From: VXPQ01 sp965232485
Lineage (GTDB): Bacteria > Bacteroidota > Rhodothermia > Rhodothermales > VXPQ01
Length of the DNA stretch: 64,000 nucleotides
Direction: 5' to 3'
Assembly (NCBI GenBank): GCA_965232485.1
Contig: OZ246975.1
Location: 2,356,001-2,420,000 of the forward strand
The notes beneath the pieces are model-generated. The model worked only from the letters and a program-made list of their open reading frames with translations. It made no database searches and had not been told where the DNA came from. The position numbers and the translations under genes are program-made. Below are positions 23,008 to 31,070 of this stretch, piece after piece (within the stretch, counting starts at the first letter, position 1; each line of letters begins with the position of its first letter).

Positions 23008-24594
23008 ATGAGCGCCCGCACCATCCTGGTCGTCTTTTTCCTTATTCTCGCCTGTATGCTCCCCGTGTACATGGCGCCTGCGCAAGAACAGGACCTGCTG
23101 GCCCGCTTCGAGGAACGGGTCACGGAATTTACTCTCGACAACGGACTGCGCTTCATCGTGATCGAACGCCACGACGCGCCCGTCGCCACATTCTACACCT
23201 ACGCCGACGTAGGATCGGTGGACGAGGTGAAGGGCATTACCGGCCTGGCCCATATGTTCGAACACATGGCTTTCAAGGGCACTTCCACCGTCGGCACGAC
23301 GGATTACGCCGGCGAAAAAGCGGCGCTCGACCAGGTGGACGCCGCCTACGATAACCTGCGGGCCGAGCGGCACAAGGGCCTCCATGCGGATCCCGACAAG
23401 ATCGCCGAGCTGGAAGCTGCCTTCGCCGAGGCCCGCGACGCCGCGCAGCAATACAGCACCCCTGAATTCGAGGAAGCGCTTGAGCGCAACGGCGGCACGG
23501 GACTCAACGCCTCCACGGCGAACGACCGGACGGATTATTTCGTGAGCCTTCCGGTCAACCAGACCGAACTCTGGTTTTCGCTGGAGTCGGAGCGATTTCT
23601 GGACCCGGTCCTGCGGGAATTCTATGTCGAGCGGGACGTGGTCGCCGAGGAGCGCCGCATGCGCACCGAGAGCAACCCCTTCGGGCGCCTGCTCGAAGAG
23701 TTCTGGACCACGGCGTTCAAGGCGCATCCGTACGGCGAGCCGGGCATTGGCCATATGTCGGACATTCAGTCCTATACGCGGGCCGAGGCCATGGATTTCT
23801 TCCATAAATACTACAACCCCGCGAACCTGATCGTAGCGATCGCCGGCGATGTGGACCCGGACGAGATTCGCGCGCTGGCCGAAACCTATTTCGGGCGGCT
23901 TCCCGAGGGCGACCGCCCCGATCCCGTGGAAACGGTCGAGCCGCCGCAGATCGCCGAACGCCGCGTCACGATCGAGGAGCAGAGCCAGCCGATCGTCATC
24001 GCCGGGTGGCACAAGGGCAGCGTGAACCATCCCGACCAGGCCGTATACGATGTGCTGGAGCGCATCCTCAGCGACGGACGGACCAGCCGTTTGTACCGGG
24101 AAGTCGTCGAGGAAAAGCAGATCGCCCTGCAGGCGCAAGCGCTGAACGGATTCCCCGGCATGAACAAATATCCTCACCTCTTCCTGATCTACGGCGTGCT
24201 CAATCAGGGGCAATCGGCGGAAGCGTTCGAAGAGGCGACCTATGCGATTCTGGAGGATATCGGCGAGCAAGGCGTTACGGAGGATGAAATCGAGCGGGCG
24301 AAAACGCAGGCCCGCGCCCAGCTGGTGCGGCAGTTGCAGTCGAACACCGGGCTGGCCGTGCTCTTTTCCTACCACGAAGCCGTGACCGGCGACTGGAGCG
24401 ACATTTTCACCTATCTCGACGACATCGACCAGGTGTCCGCCGGGGACGTGCAGCGCGTCGTCGAAGAAACCTTTGCGAAGTCCAATCGGACGGTGGCTGC
24501 GATCAGCACCGAGACGCCCGATATGGAAGAGATGGAGGCCGAAGAAGCTATGGAGGAGATGGAAGAAGACATGGACGAGGAGGCCGAAGAATAA
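23008..24594 (+). CDS. Secreted M16 family zinc peptidase, catalytic subunit
   Basis: 528 residues with a signal peptide (TILVVFFLILACMLPVYMAP). The inverted zinc motif HxxEH is present as H82-M-F-E85-H86 (GLAHMFEHMAFKG), with the distal Glu in the DVVAEERRMRTESNP region about 130 residues later. The C-terminal M16 half follows, then an unusual Met/Glu-only acidic tail (MEEMEAEEAMEEMEEDMDEE). Its stop is one base before the next M16 gene, so the two form an operon. In this phylogenetic range such pairs act as periplasmic heterodimeric proteases (compare mitochondrial processing peptidase and the Sphingomonas pair): this one carries the zinc site. Confidence 0.92.
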   Translation: MSARTILVVFFLILACMLPVYMAPAQEQDLLARFEERVTEFTLDNGLRFIVIERHDAPVATFYTYADVGSVDEVKGITGLAHMFEHMAFKGTSTVGTTDYAGEKAALDQVDAAYDNLRAERHKGLHADPDKIAELEAAFAEARDAAQQYSTPEFEEALERNGGTGLNASTANDRTDYFVSLPVNQTELWFSLESERFLDPVLREFYVERDVVAEERRMRTESNPFGRLLEEFWTTAFKAHPYGEPGIGHMSDIQSYTRAEAMDFFHKYYNPANLIVAIAGDVDPDEIRALAETYFGRLPEGDRPDPVETVEPPQIAERRVTIEEQSQPIVIAGWHKGSVNHPDQAVYDVLERILSDGRTSRLYREVVEEKQIALQAQALNGFPGMNKYPHLFLIYGVLNQGQSAEAFEEATYAILEDIGEQGVTEDEIERAKTQARAQLVRQLQSNTGLAVLFSYHEAVTGDWSDIFTYLDDIDQVSAGDVQRVVEETFAKSNRTVAAISTETPDMEEMEAEEAMEEMEEDMDEEAEE

Positions 24595-24595
24595 C

Positions 24596-26827
24596 ATGCG
24601 CATGCCCCGTTCGACCCCGTTCTTCGACAAATCCATCGACCAACCCGCCCAACCTGTCGAAATGCCTGTTTCAACCACGCAATCTCTCGCCGCCATGACA
24701 CGCTATGCGTTTCGGATGTTGACCGCCTGTATCGTCGCCGCCCTGTGCGCGTTGCCTGCCGTCGGACAATCCCATTATGCGGATATCGATACCCCGCCGC
24801 TCCCCGAATTCGACATTCCGCAGCCGGAGCAGGTCACGCTTTCCAACGGCATGACCGTTTTTCTGATCGAGAATCCTGAATTGCCCCTTGTGGAGATGTC
24901 CGCGCGGGTGGGCGTGGGCGCGCTCTACGAACCCGCCGGCAAGGTTGGGCTGGCTTCTGTCGCCGGGGAGGTCCTGCGCACGGGCGGCACGGAAAACGTG
25001 GACGCCGACGCGCTGAACCTTCGCCTGGAGAACATGGGCGCGCAAATCGAATCCTCGATCGGGACGGTTTCCGGTTCGGTGTTCATGTCGTCCCTGACCG
25101 AGACAGCGGACGAAGTGTTGCCCCTGTTCGCCGACGTGCTCATGCACCCCGCCTTTCCCGAAGACAAGATAGACCTGGCGAAAACGCAGGAAAAATCGTT
25201 CATTTCCCGGCGCAACGATCAGGCCATGTCCATCGTGAATCGCGAATTCGCCAAGTTGTTGTACGGCGCCGATTCTCCGTATGCGCGGCATACTGAATAT
25301 GCGACCGTCGACGCCATCGAGCGCCAGGACCTGATCGATTTTCACCAGCAGTATTTCCTTCCGAACAATACGATTCTGGGCGTTTGGGGGGATTTCGACG
25401 CCGAAGCCATGGTGGATAAGCTTGAAAACGCGTTCGCCGCATGGCGGCCGCAGGAAGATTTCGCGCGTCCGACGCAGCCTTCGCCCGATACGAATTCCGA
25501 GTACGGGGTCTACTATGCGCCCAAGGAAGATGTAACGCAGAGCGCCATTCTGATGGGACATCCGGGCGAGATCACCATGAATCACCCGGACTATTTTGCG
25601 GTCACGGTGATGAATCAGGTGTTGAGCGGGTTTACCGGGCGGCTTTTCCAGAACGTGCGCGACGACAAAGGCCTGGCCTATTCGGTTTTCGGAGCCTACA
25701 CCGCCAATTTCGAGCGCCCCGGGCAGTTCTATGCGGGCATTATGACCAAGTCGGAAACGACCGTGGACGGGACGGAAGCCGTGCGCGAGGAAATAGAGAA
25801 GCTGCGCGCTGCGCCGCCGTCCGAGGAGGAACTCCAGCTGGCGAAAGACAACTACCTGAACAGTTTCGTCTTCAATTTCGATACGCGCCAGGAAATCGTG
25901 AGCCGCATGATGACCTATGCGTACTACGATTATCCGCTTGATTTTCTGAATCAGGTGCGGGAAGGCGTGCAGGCCGTCGATGCGAGCGAGGTGCACCGCG
26001 TGGCCGAGAAGTATCTCCGCCCGGACGACATGAAGATTCTCGCCGTGGGCAACGGGGCCGATTTCGAGCGCCCGCTCGCCGACCTGGGCGAGGTGGACAC
26101 CATTGACGTCGCGATTCCCACGGGCCGCGAACCGGCGCCCGAAGCCACGGAGGAAACCCTTTCGGAAGGTCAGGAGCTTTTCCGGAAAGCCGTGGATGCG
26201 CTGGGCGGGCGGGAAGCCTTTGCGGCCATCAAAACCTTGCGTCAGTCCCTGGCGACGACCATGTCTCTTCCAGACGGCCAGCAGATGGAAATGGAGATGA
26301 CGCAGTATGTGGCCTATCCGGATCGGGTGCGCGTCGAAATGGAACAGCCGGGCCTGGGTCCGATCGCTATCGTCGTGAACGGGGAGGTGATAATGCTTGA
26401 TACGCCCCAGGGCGTGATGCCTGCGCCGCCCATGGTGAGCGAACCGCTCAGGGCGCAAATGGATCGCGACATGATTGCCATGCTGGCTCGCGACGACCTT
26501 TCGGCGCAGCATCTGGGACAGGAAGAACTCGACGACGGACAGACGGTGGACGTGCTTTCCATTACGATACCGGACATGGCGAACCCCATTCAGTTACTGC
26601 TCGATCCCGATACGCACGAACCGGTCGGCGTGCGGTATGACGAGGGGCCCGTTCAGACGCTTGCGATCATTACAGAGATGCAGGAGGTCGGCGGGGTGCG
26701 GCTCCCGAGCAGGCTTGAAACCTGGATGGATGGCAATCCGGCGGGTTCTACGGAAATGGAGACCGAAATCAATGTGGAATTGCCGGATCATTTGTTCGAA
26801 CTCAATGAGTCCGGCGGGTCGTTTTAG
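24596..26827 (+). CDS. M16 family peptidase-like subunit without zinc motif, with C-terminal extension
   Basis: The ATG at 24596 lies directly after the upstream stop with GGAGG a short way ahead; an alternative ATG at 24695 (MTRYAFRMLTACIVAALCAL) would start right at a signal peptide, so the mature protein is the same either way. The M16 N-domain lacks HxxEH (VGLASVAGEVLRTGGT instead). The C-domain keeps the Arg/Tyr pair typical of the substrate-binding subunit (FQNVRDDKGLAYSVFG). Beyond about residue 520 come some 210 extra residues (LSEGQELFRKAVDALGGREA onward) rich in beta-strand pattern that resemble a LolA-type outer-membrane lipoprotein-carrier fold. Function as partner of the 23008 product is inferred from operon and motif loss. 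Confidence 0.88.
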   Translation: MRMPRSTPFFDKSIDQPAQPVEMPVSTTQSLAAMTRYAFRMLTACIVAALCALPAVGQSHYADIDTPPLPEFDIPQPEQVTLSNGMTVFLIENPELPLVEMSARVGVGALYEPAGKVGLASVAGEVLRTGGTENVDADALNLRLENMGAQIESSIGTVSGSVFMSSLTETADEVLPLFADVLMHPAFPEDKIDLAKTQEKSFISRRNDQAMSIVNREFAKLLYGADSPYARHTEYATVDAIERQDLIDFHQQYFLPNNTILGVWGDFDAEAMVDKLENAFAAWRPQEDFARPTQPSPDTNSEYGVYYAPKEDVTQSAILMGHPGEITMNHPDYFAVTVMNQVLSGFTGRLFQNVRDDKGLAYSVFGAYTANFERPGQFYAGIMTKSETTVDGTEAVREEIEKLRAAPPSEEELQLAKDNYLNSFVFNFDTRQEIVSRMMTYAYYDYPLDFLNQVREGVQAVDASEVHRVAEKYLRPDDMKILAVGNGADFERPLADLGEVDTIDVAIPTGREPAPEATEETLSEGQELFRKAVDALGGREAFAAIKTLRQSLATTMSLPDGQQMEMEMTQYVAYPDRVRVEMEQPGLGPIAIVVNGEVIMLDTPQGVMPAPPMVSEPLRAQMDRDMIAMLARDDLSAQHLGQEELDDGQTVDVLSITIPDMANPIQLLLDPDTHEPVGVRYDEGPVQTLAIITEMQEVGGVRLPSRLETWMDGNPAGSTEMETEINVELPDHLFELNESGGSF

Positions 26828-26845
26828 CGGGGCTTGCAAACTTTT

Positions 26846-27610
26846 ATGTTCGTCGAAATACTTTCGGATTACAACGCCGTCAGCGAGCGGGCGGCGCGGA
26901 TCGTGCTTGAAGAGATTCGCCGTCGCCCCGCCATGGCGCTCGGGTGCGCCACCGGGAGTACGCCGATCGGGCTGTACCAGCGCCTGATAGCGCTCGCCGA
27001 CCTGGAAGGCCTGGATTTTTCAAGAGTCGCCACGTTCAATCTGGACGAATACGTGGGGCTGCCCCCCGAGCATCCGCAGAGCTACGGGCATTTCATGCGG
27101 GAGCATTTTTTCGACGCCGCCGGCATAGATCCAGCCCGGATTCATATGCCGGACGGCATGGCCGAAGACCTTGAAGCCGCTTGCGCCGCTTACGAACGGA
27201 GCATCAAGGAAGCCGGGGGCGTCGACCTGCAGATTCTCGGCGTCGGATCCAACGGGCACCTTGCGTTCAACGAACCGGGGTCTTCGCTCGCATCTCGCAC
27301 GCGCGTACAGGCGCTGACCGAAAGAACGCTGGCCGACAACGCCCGGTTTTTCGCCAAGGGAGAAACGCCGCCCCGGACGGCCGTCACCATGGGACTGGGG
27401 ACTATCATGGAGGCGCGCAAATTGCTGATGCTGGCGAGCGGAACGGGAAAGGCCGCCGCCGTGCGCGACGCGCTGGAGGGACCCGTGACCGCCATGTGCC
27501 CGGCGTCCGCGTTGCAAATGCATCCCCATGCCCACATCCTGCTGGACGAAGCGGCGGCCTCTGCGCTGGCGTACCGGCATCGGGACGGGATGGCCGAACC
27601 GATGCAGTAA
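26846..27610 (+). CDS. nagB: Glucosamine-6-phosphate deaminase
   Basis: Converts glucosamine 6-phosphate to fructose 6-phosphate and ammonia in amino-sugar catabolism. Start at ATG 26846 (MFVEILSDYNAVSERAARIV); an in-frame TTG 12 bases earlier is less likely. About 254 residues, typical. Recognisable segments: the sugar-phosphate loop LGCATGSTPIGLY, the active-site stretch FNLDEYVGLPPEHPQSY, the signature LQILGVGSNGHLAFNEPG, and the C-terminal AMCPASALQMHPH region. It follows the M16 genes by 18 bases, possibly in the same transcript. No other nag genes are in the window. Confidence 0.94.
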   Translation: MFVEILSDYNAVSERAARIVLEEIRRRPAMALGCATGSTPIGLYQRLIALADLEGLDFSRVATFNLDEYVGLPPEHPQSYGHFMREHFFDAAGIDPARIHMPDGMAEDLEAACAAYERSIKEAGGVDLQILGVGSNGHLAFNEPGSSLASRTRVQALTERTLADNARFFAKGETPPRTAVTMGLGTIMEARKLLMLASGTGKAAAVRDALEGPVTAMCPASALQMHPHAHILLDEAAASALAYRHRDGMAEPMQ

Positions 27611-27620
27611 GGGGGCGGGT

Positions 27621-27869
27621 TTACGGTATGAATCGGAGGGCGGCGAACAGTAGGCCGGAAGCTGCGAAAACCGTTCCGACCATCCAGCGCACAAGGCGGG
27701 TTTCGAGGACGCTTATTTCAGCGCGGACGATGCTTATTTCAGCGCGGACGAAATCTTTTGTGGCGACTTCTTCTTGTCGGGCTCCGATAGCGTTCGCAAT
27801 CGCTTCGGCGCGGGACCTTTCGACGCCTGCTTCGGAAAGGTCGTTGGCGATGGAAAGGGTGTTGATCAT
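27621..27869 (-). CDS. DUF1640-like small coiled-coil membrane protein
   Basis: 82 residues: an N-terminal helix where AGVERSRAEAIANAIGARQE matches the opening of the DUF1640/CCDC90-type family, a heptad stretch with a direct internal repeat (RAEISIVRAEISVLE), and a C-terminal membrane helix (MVGTVFAASGLLFAALRF). Such proteins are membrane-anchored trimeric or dimeric coiled coils; bacterial role unclear. Its ATG overlaps the stop of the response-regulator gene (ATGA at 27866-27869), so the two are translationally coupled. Confidence 0.7.
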   Translation of the reverse strand: MINTLSIANDLSEAGVERSRAEAIANAIGARQEEVATKDFVRAEISIVRAEISVLETRLVRWMVGTVFAASGLLFAALRFIP

Positions 27870-28639
27870 GGCGTTTTCGAGTGGTTAAGAATCAGTATGC
27901 CGTTTTCGGCGTTTTGTTTCGCGTTTTCCCCATGGCGCGGGCGCTGGATGAGCCGGTACCCGACCCCGTACACGGTCTTGATCCATGTCGGGTCTTCAGG
28001 ATCCGGCTCGATTTTCTTGCGCAGCGCCGAAACGTGCCGGTCGATGGTGCGCGTGGATATGTCCAGGGAAATGCCCCATACGCTGCGCAAGATTTGTCCC
28101 CGGCTGACCGTCCGCCCCCGGTGTTCGATGAAATACCGGAGGATGTCGAACTCCTTGGCGGTGAGTCGAACGGCGGCGCCGTCGCGGTGCGCCGTATGAC
28201 TGCTGAAATTCACATGCAGATTTCCGACCTCGTACGTATCCGGAGGATGTTCGGCGGGCAGGCTGCTGCGGCGAAGCAGCGCCTTCACCCGGGCTGCAAG
28301 TTCCTCGACGTGAAACGGCTTGGTCACGTAATCGTCTGCGCCTGTGTGGAAGGCGCGCAATTTGTCGGCGGCATTGGTTCGGAAGGTCAGCATGATGATC
28401 GGGGTGGTTACCCCTGCGAGGCGGGCCTTGCGCAATATGTCGAACCCGTTTCTTCGCGGCGTCGCGGTTTCGAGCAGGACAATGTCGTACGCGGGCGTCC
28501 GGGTCAGGAGCTGGAGTCCCTGCTCTCCGTCCCAGGCTCCGGTTACGGCATAGCCCTTTCGTTCGAAGATTTTGCGTAAGTTTGCGGACGTTTTTACGTC
28601 GCTATCGACGATCAACATGCGCGTAGTGGCGTTCTTCAT
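27866..28639 (-). CDS. OmpR/PhoB-type response regulator with degenerate phosphorylation site
   Basis: 257 residues from ATG 28639. The receiver keeps Asp12, Thr85 and Lys107 (DDYVTKPF) but the acidic pair is D12-S13 (IVDSDVKT) and the phospho-acceptor position is Glu57 (DIVLLETATPRRNGF) rather than Asp. Glu at this position can mimic the phosphorylated state, so the protein may be constitutively active or respond to another signal. The winged-helix DNA-binding domain is complete (LTAKEFDILRYFIEHRGRTV, then VWGISLDISTRTIDRHVSAL, with YGVGYR at the end). No histidine kinase is adjacent; the coupled gene is the DUF1640-like membrane protein. Divergent from the 28682 gene. Confidence 0.9.
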   Translation of the reverse strand: MKNATTRMLIVDSDVKTSANLRKIFERKGYAVTGAWDGEQGLQLLTRTPAYDIVLLETATPRRNGFDILRKARLAGVTTPIIMLTFRTNAADKLRAFHTGADDYVTKPFHVEELAARVKALLRRSSLPAEHPPDTYEVGNLHVNFSSHTAHRDGAAVRLTAKEFDILRYFIEHRGRTVSRGQILRSVWGISLDISTRTIDRHVSALRKKIEPDPEDPTWIKTVYGVGYRLIQRPRHGENAKQNAENGILILNHSKTP

Positions 28640-28681
28640 GTGGGATAAACCTGCTGTTTCAGTGATTTTTTGCGTGGTTTC

Positions 28682-28885
28682 ATGAGTGGGTACAACGGAG
28701 TCATTCTTCTTACGCTGGTTGGTTTTCTGGCGCTGGCCGCGTTGCTGCTGACGCCGGTGTACCGGTTTCTGAAGCGCGAGGAGAAAGTGGCGGAAGCCTG
28801 GACAGAAGACCCGTATCTTTCGCATCATCCGCCCGACGAATCGCCGGAAGACGAATCGCCGGGCGGGGCGGACGAGCCGGCGTAA
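28682..28885 (+). CDS. Small single-helix membrane protein, hypothetical
   Basis: 67 residues from ATG 28682 (MSGYNGVILLTLVGFLALAA), one N-terminal membrane helix followed by a charged, Asp/Glu/Pro-rich cytoplasmic or periplasmic tail (HHPPDESPEDESPGG). Divergent from the response regulator with about 40 bases between starts, and its 3' end overlaps the 3' end of the ComEA-like gene by 61 bases. The acidic tail partly mirrors the Ser/Asp-rich end of that gene on the other strand, so one of the two ends may be imprecise. Confidence 0.5.
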   Translation: MSGYNGVILLTLVGFLALAALLLTPVYRFLKREEKVAEAWTEDPYLSHHPPDESPEDESPGGADEPA

Positions 28886-29427
28886 ATGTGCGGGCGAAGG
28901 CGTTCGAGGGTTTTCGGGCCGATTCCCTTCACCTGTTGCAGGTCGTTTACCGAGCGAAACGCCCCGTAGGCCGCCCGAAACGCAAGAATGCGCTCCGCCG
29001 TCTTCGGTCCGATGCGAGGCAGTTTCTGCAGCTCCGCTGCGCCGGCCCGGTTTATGTCGATGCGCAGCGTCTCCGAATCTCCCGAAGCAGGCGGCGCGGC
29101 GGGCGGTTCGCGCGCCGGGGGCCGGGGCGAGGCAGACGAGGCGACAGCGTCGCCGGAGGCCATGGCCGGGCTCTCGTCGTCCGGCGCGCCGAGGGAGGCA
29201 TTCGCCGTCGCCGAGGTCGTTTCCGTCGCTGCGCCGGCGTTTTCGCTCGACCGCTCCAGAAAGAGCTGGTCCAGTTCGGCGTACGCGTCGGGCGGCGCCA
29301 ATATGGCGCGTTGCTGGACTTGCCGCACAATAATTCCGATTATGAGCAAGCCGGACAGGCACGAAAGCGCCATGGCTTCGTGTTTTGTCAGGCTGAGTCG
29401 TTGCTGGAGGCGATGAAGCAGTCGCAT
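28825..29427 (-). CDS. ComEA-like helix-hairpin-helix protein
   Basis: About 200 residues from ATG 29427 (MRLLHRLQQRLSLTKHEAMA). One N-terminal membrane helix (LSCLSGLLIIGIIVRQ), a long low-complexity Ala/Pro/Ser linker, and two helix-hairpin-helix motifs (IDINRAGAAELQKLPRIGPK, then VNDLQQVKGIGPKTLERLRP). This is the architecture of ComEA, the membrane-anchored DNA receptor in transformation, though such proteins are widespread and not always for uptake. The linker is longer than usual. Divergent from recO. Confidence 0.8.
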   Translation of the reverse strand: MRLLHRLQQRLSLTKHEAMALSCLSGLLIIGIIVRQVQQRAILAPPDAYAELDQLFLERSSENAGAATETTSATANASLGAPDDESPAMASGDAVASSASPRPPAREPPAAPPASGDSETLRIDINRAGAAELQKLPRIGPKTAERILAFRAAYGAFRSVNDLQQVKGIGPKTLERLRPHIYAGSSAPPGDSSSGDSSGG

Positions 29428-29482
29428 GGTTTTTCTATTACAAGACACATTAAAAACCCGGATATAACCTTTATCTGAAAAA

Positions 29483-30241
29483 ATGATTATTCGCGCCGAG
29501 GCGATCGTGCTCAGAAGCATCCAGTACGGCGAAACCAGCCGGATCGTCACCCTCTTCACCAGAGAGAAGGGCAAGGTGGCCGCCATGGCCCGGGGCGCGC
29601 TACGGCCCAAAAGCCGGTTCGGATCGACCTTGCAGCCCATGTCGCACGTGCAGGCCGTGCTGTACTGGAAGGCGTCCCGACAGGTGCAGACGCTTTCCGA
29701 ATGCAGTCATCTCCGCATGTTCGGACGGCTTCGCGCGAACCTTGCGGCGCTGGCCTATGGGCAGCGCGTGGTCGAGATCGCGCAGGCGTTGATGCAGGAC
29801 GAGGACGAAAATCCGCTCGTATTCGATTTGCTTCTGGATTCGCTGGATCGGCTGGATCGGTGCGAGGGGCAGGCCGAGCAGGTTTTCTTTTTGTTCCAGC
29901 TCCATCTGGCCAGAATTCTTGGTTTTGCGCCGCACATCGACCGGGAAGCTGTCGAGCGCATTCCCGAATCCGGGGGCGTACTGCTGCTGGAAACCGGTGC
30001 GGCGGAGCCGTCCGGGGGGCGCTGGAGCCGCGAAACCATGCGCTTCGCCGCCCGCCGGACCTTGCGCGCGTTCGCCATTGTGGCTTGCGCCGACCCCGAT
30101 ACGATCATGGAGATGCGGCTGGACAAGCGTACGTCCGCGGAGCTGGGGCAGCTGATTGAGGATTTTCTCCGGTATCACGTCGAGGACGCCTTGCCGACGC
30201 GGGGCGGGCGCGTGGTGCAGCAATTGCTTCGCGATCTCTGA
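29483..30241 (+). CDS. recO: DNA repair protein RecO
   Basis: 252 residues starting at ATG 29483 (MIIRAEAIVLRSIQYGETSR). The N-terminal OB fold is recognisable (IVTLFTREKGKVAAMARGAL, RSKSRFG-like RPKSRFGSTLQPM) followed by the all-helical C-terminal domain. The zinc-binding cysteines of some RecO proteins are absent. RecO loads RecA on SSB-coated gaps with RecR. Located just upstream of lexA, so two recombination/SOS genes are adjacent, though the 175-base gap with its own promoter suggests separate transcription. Confidence 0.9.
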   Translation: MIIRAEAIVLRSIQYGETSRIVTLFTREKGKVAAMARGALRPKSRFGSTLQPMSHVQAVLYWKASRQVQTLSECSHLRMFGRLRANLAALAYGQRVVEIAQALMQDEDENPLVFDLLLDSLDRLDRCEGQAEQVFFLFQLHLARILGFAPHIDREAVERIPESGGVLLLETGAAEPSGGRWSRETMRFAARRTLRAFAIVACADPDTIMEMRLDKRTSAELGQLIEDFLRYHVEDALPTRGGRVVQQLLRDL

Positions 30242-30288
30242 GCCGAGCATCCATAATCAGCGCAGCCGAAATATTTTTTACGATTCCC

Positions 30289-30330
30289 TTGACCCTAAAA
30301 TTGTTTAGACATACATTGCACATATGTACA
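30289..30330 (+). promoter_or_regulatory. lexA promoter with candidate palindromic operator
   Basis: TTGACC at 30289-30294, 17-base spacer, TACATT at 30312-30317, immediately followed by TGCACATATGTACA (30317-30330), an imperfect 14-base palindrome around ACATATGT. Its position over the expected start site suits LexA autorepression. The motif is neither the gamma-proteobacterial nor the Gram-positive SOS box, so it is offered as a lineage-specific candidate. Confidence 0.4.
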
Positions 30331-30416
30331 GCGGCCTGGGGCGCGCGGCGGACGCATGTTTGCGTTGCGCGTTTTCGCCGGGTCCGCCGTTTTCGAAAAA
30401 CACCCGCCCGATCATT

Positions 30417-31070
30417 ATGACTCGCAAGAATCTGACCTCCAAGCAATACGAATGCCTCCGGTATATCTCGGACTACGTACGCAAGCGCCGGGTGTGGCCC
30501 ACCTATCGGGAGATCGCGGATCATTTCGGGTTTCGATCTCCCAATAGCGTGACCCAGAATCTCGAAGCGATCTGGAAAAAGGGTTTCCTGTCGTACGGCA
30601 GCCGGGGGTATCGCCTGCTGGACGAGGACGATTTTTTCACGGGCGCGCCGGGCATTCCCGTGCGCGGCGTCATCTCGGCGGGGCGCTTGCAGGAAGCCGT
30701 CGAAGCCGATCTGGGCACCATTACGCTCGAAACGCTCTTTCCTAATCTGGATCGTATTTTCGCCATCCGCGTATCCGGCCAATCCATGATCGGCGCGGAT
30801 ATTCACGACGGGGATTATGTGTTGCTGATAGACGACGATATTCCCAACGGGGGCATCGGGGCGATTCTCTACGACGGCGAAACCTCCCTGAAGCGGATAT
30901 ATTACGATGGGGACGGGCTGCGCCTCGAACCGGCCAACGAGGAATACGCAGATATTCGCATCAGGCCGGATATTTTCGAAGAAGTTCGGGTTCTCGGACG
31001 CTACGTGGGGCACGTGAACCATAGCGGGATTCATCATACCTACGGTCCGCCTCGCAGTTATCAGGCATGA
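30417..31070 (+). CDS. lexA: LexA-type SOS repressor/protease
   Basis: Start chosen at ATG 30417 (MTRKNLTSKQYECLRYISDY), 217 residues; an upstream in-frame start at 30324 would add 31 residues of non-family sequence. Winged helix-turn-helix residues 1-67 (PTYREIADHFGFRSPNSVTQ). The S24 peptidase domain has the Ala88-Gly89 cleavage site (GVISAGRLQEA), the nucleophile Ser123 (VSGQSMIGADI) and the general base Lys159 (ETSLKRIYYD). All residues needed for RecA-stimulated self-cleavage are present. The stop overlaps the ATG of hyuA by 4 bases, coupling SOS regulator and hydantoinase in one transcript, which is unusual. Confidence 0.92.
   Translation: MTRKNLTSKQYECLRYISDYVRKRRVWPTYREIADHFGFRSPNSVTQNLEAIWKKGFLSYGSRGYRLLDEDDFFTGAPGIPVRGVISAGRLQEAVEADLGTITLETLFPNLDRIFAIRVSGQSMIGADIHDGDYVLLIDDDIPNGGIGAILYDGETSLKRIYYDGDGLRLEPANEEYADIRIRPDIFEEVRVLGRYVGHVNHSGIHHTYGPPRSYQA

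Noticed and set aside
22756..26512. Long minus-strand frames (646 and 613 codons) opposite the M16 genes
   Set aside because: Arg/His/Gln-rich shadows without domain motifs. The plus strand holds HxxEH peptidase and partner with signal peptides.
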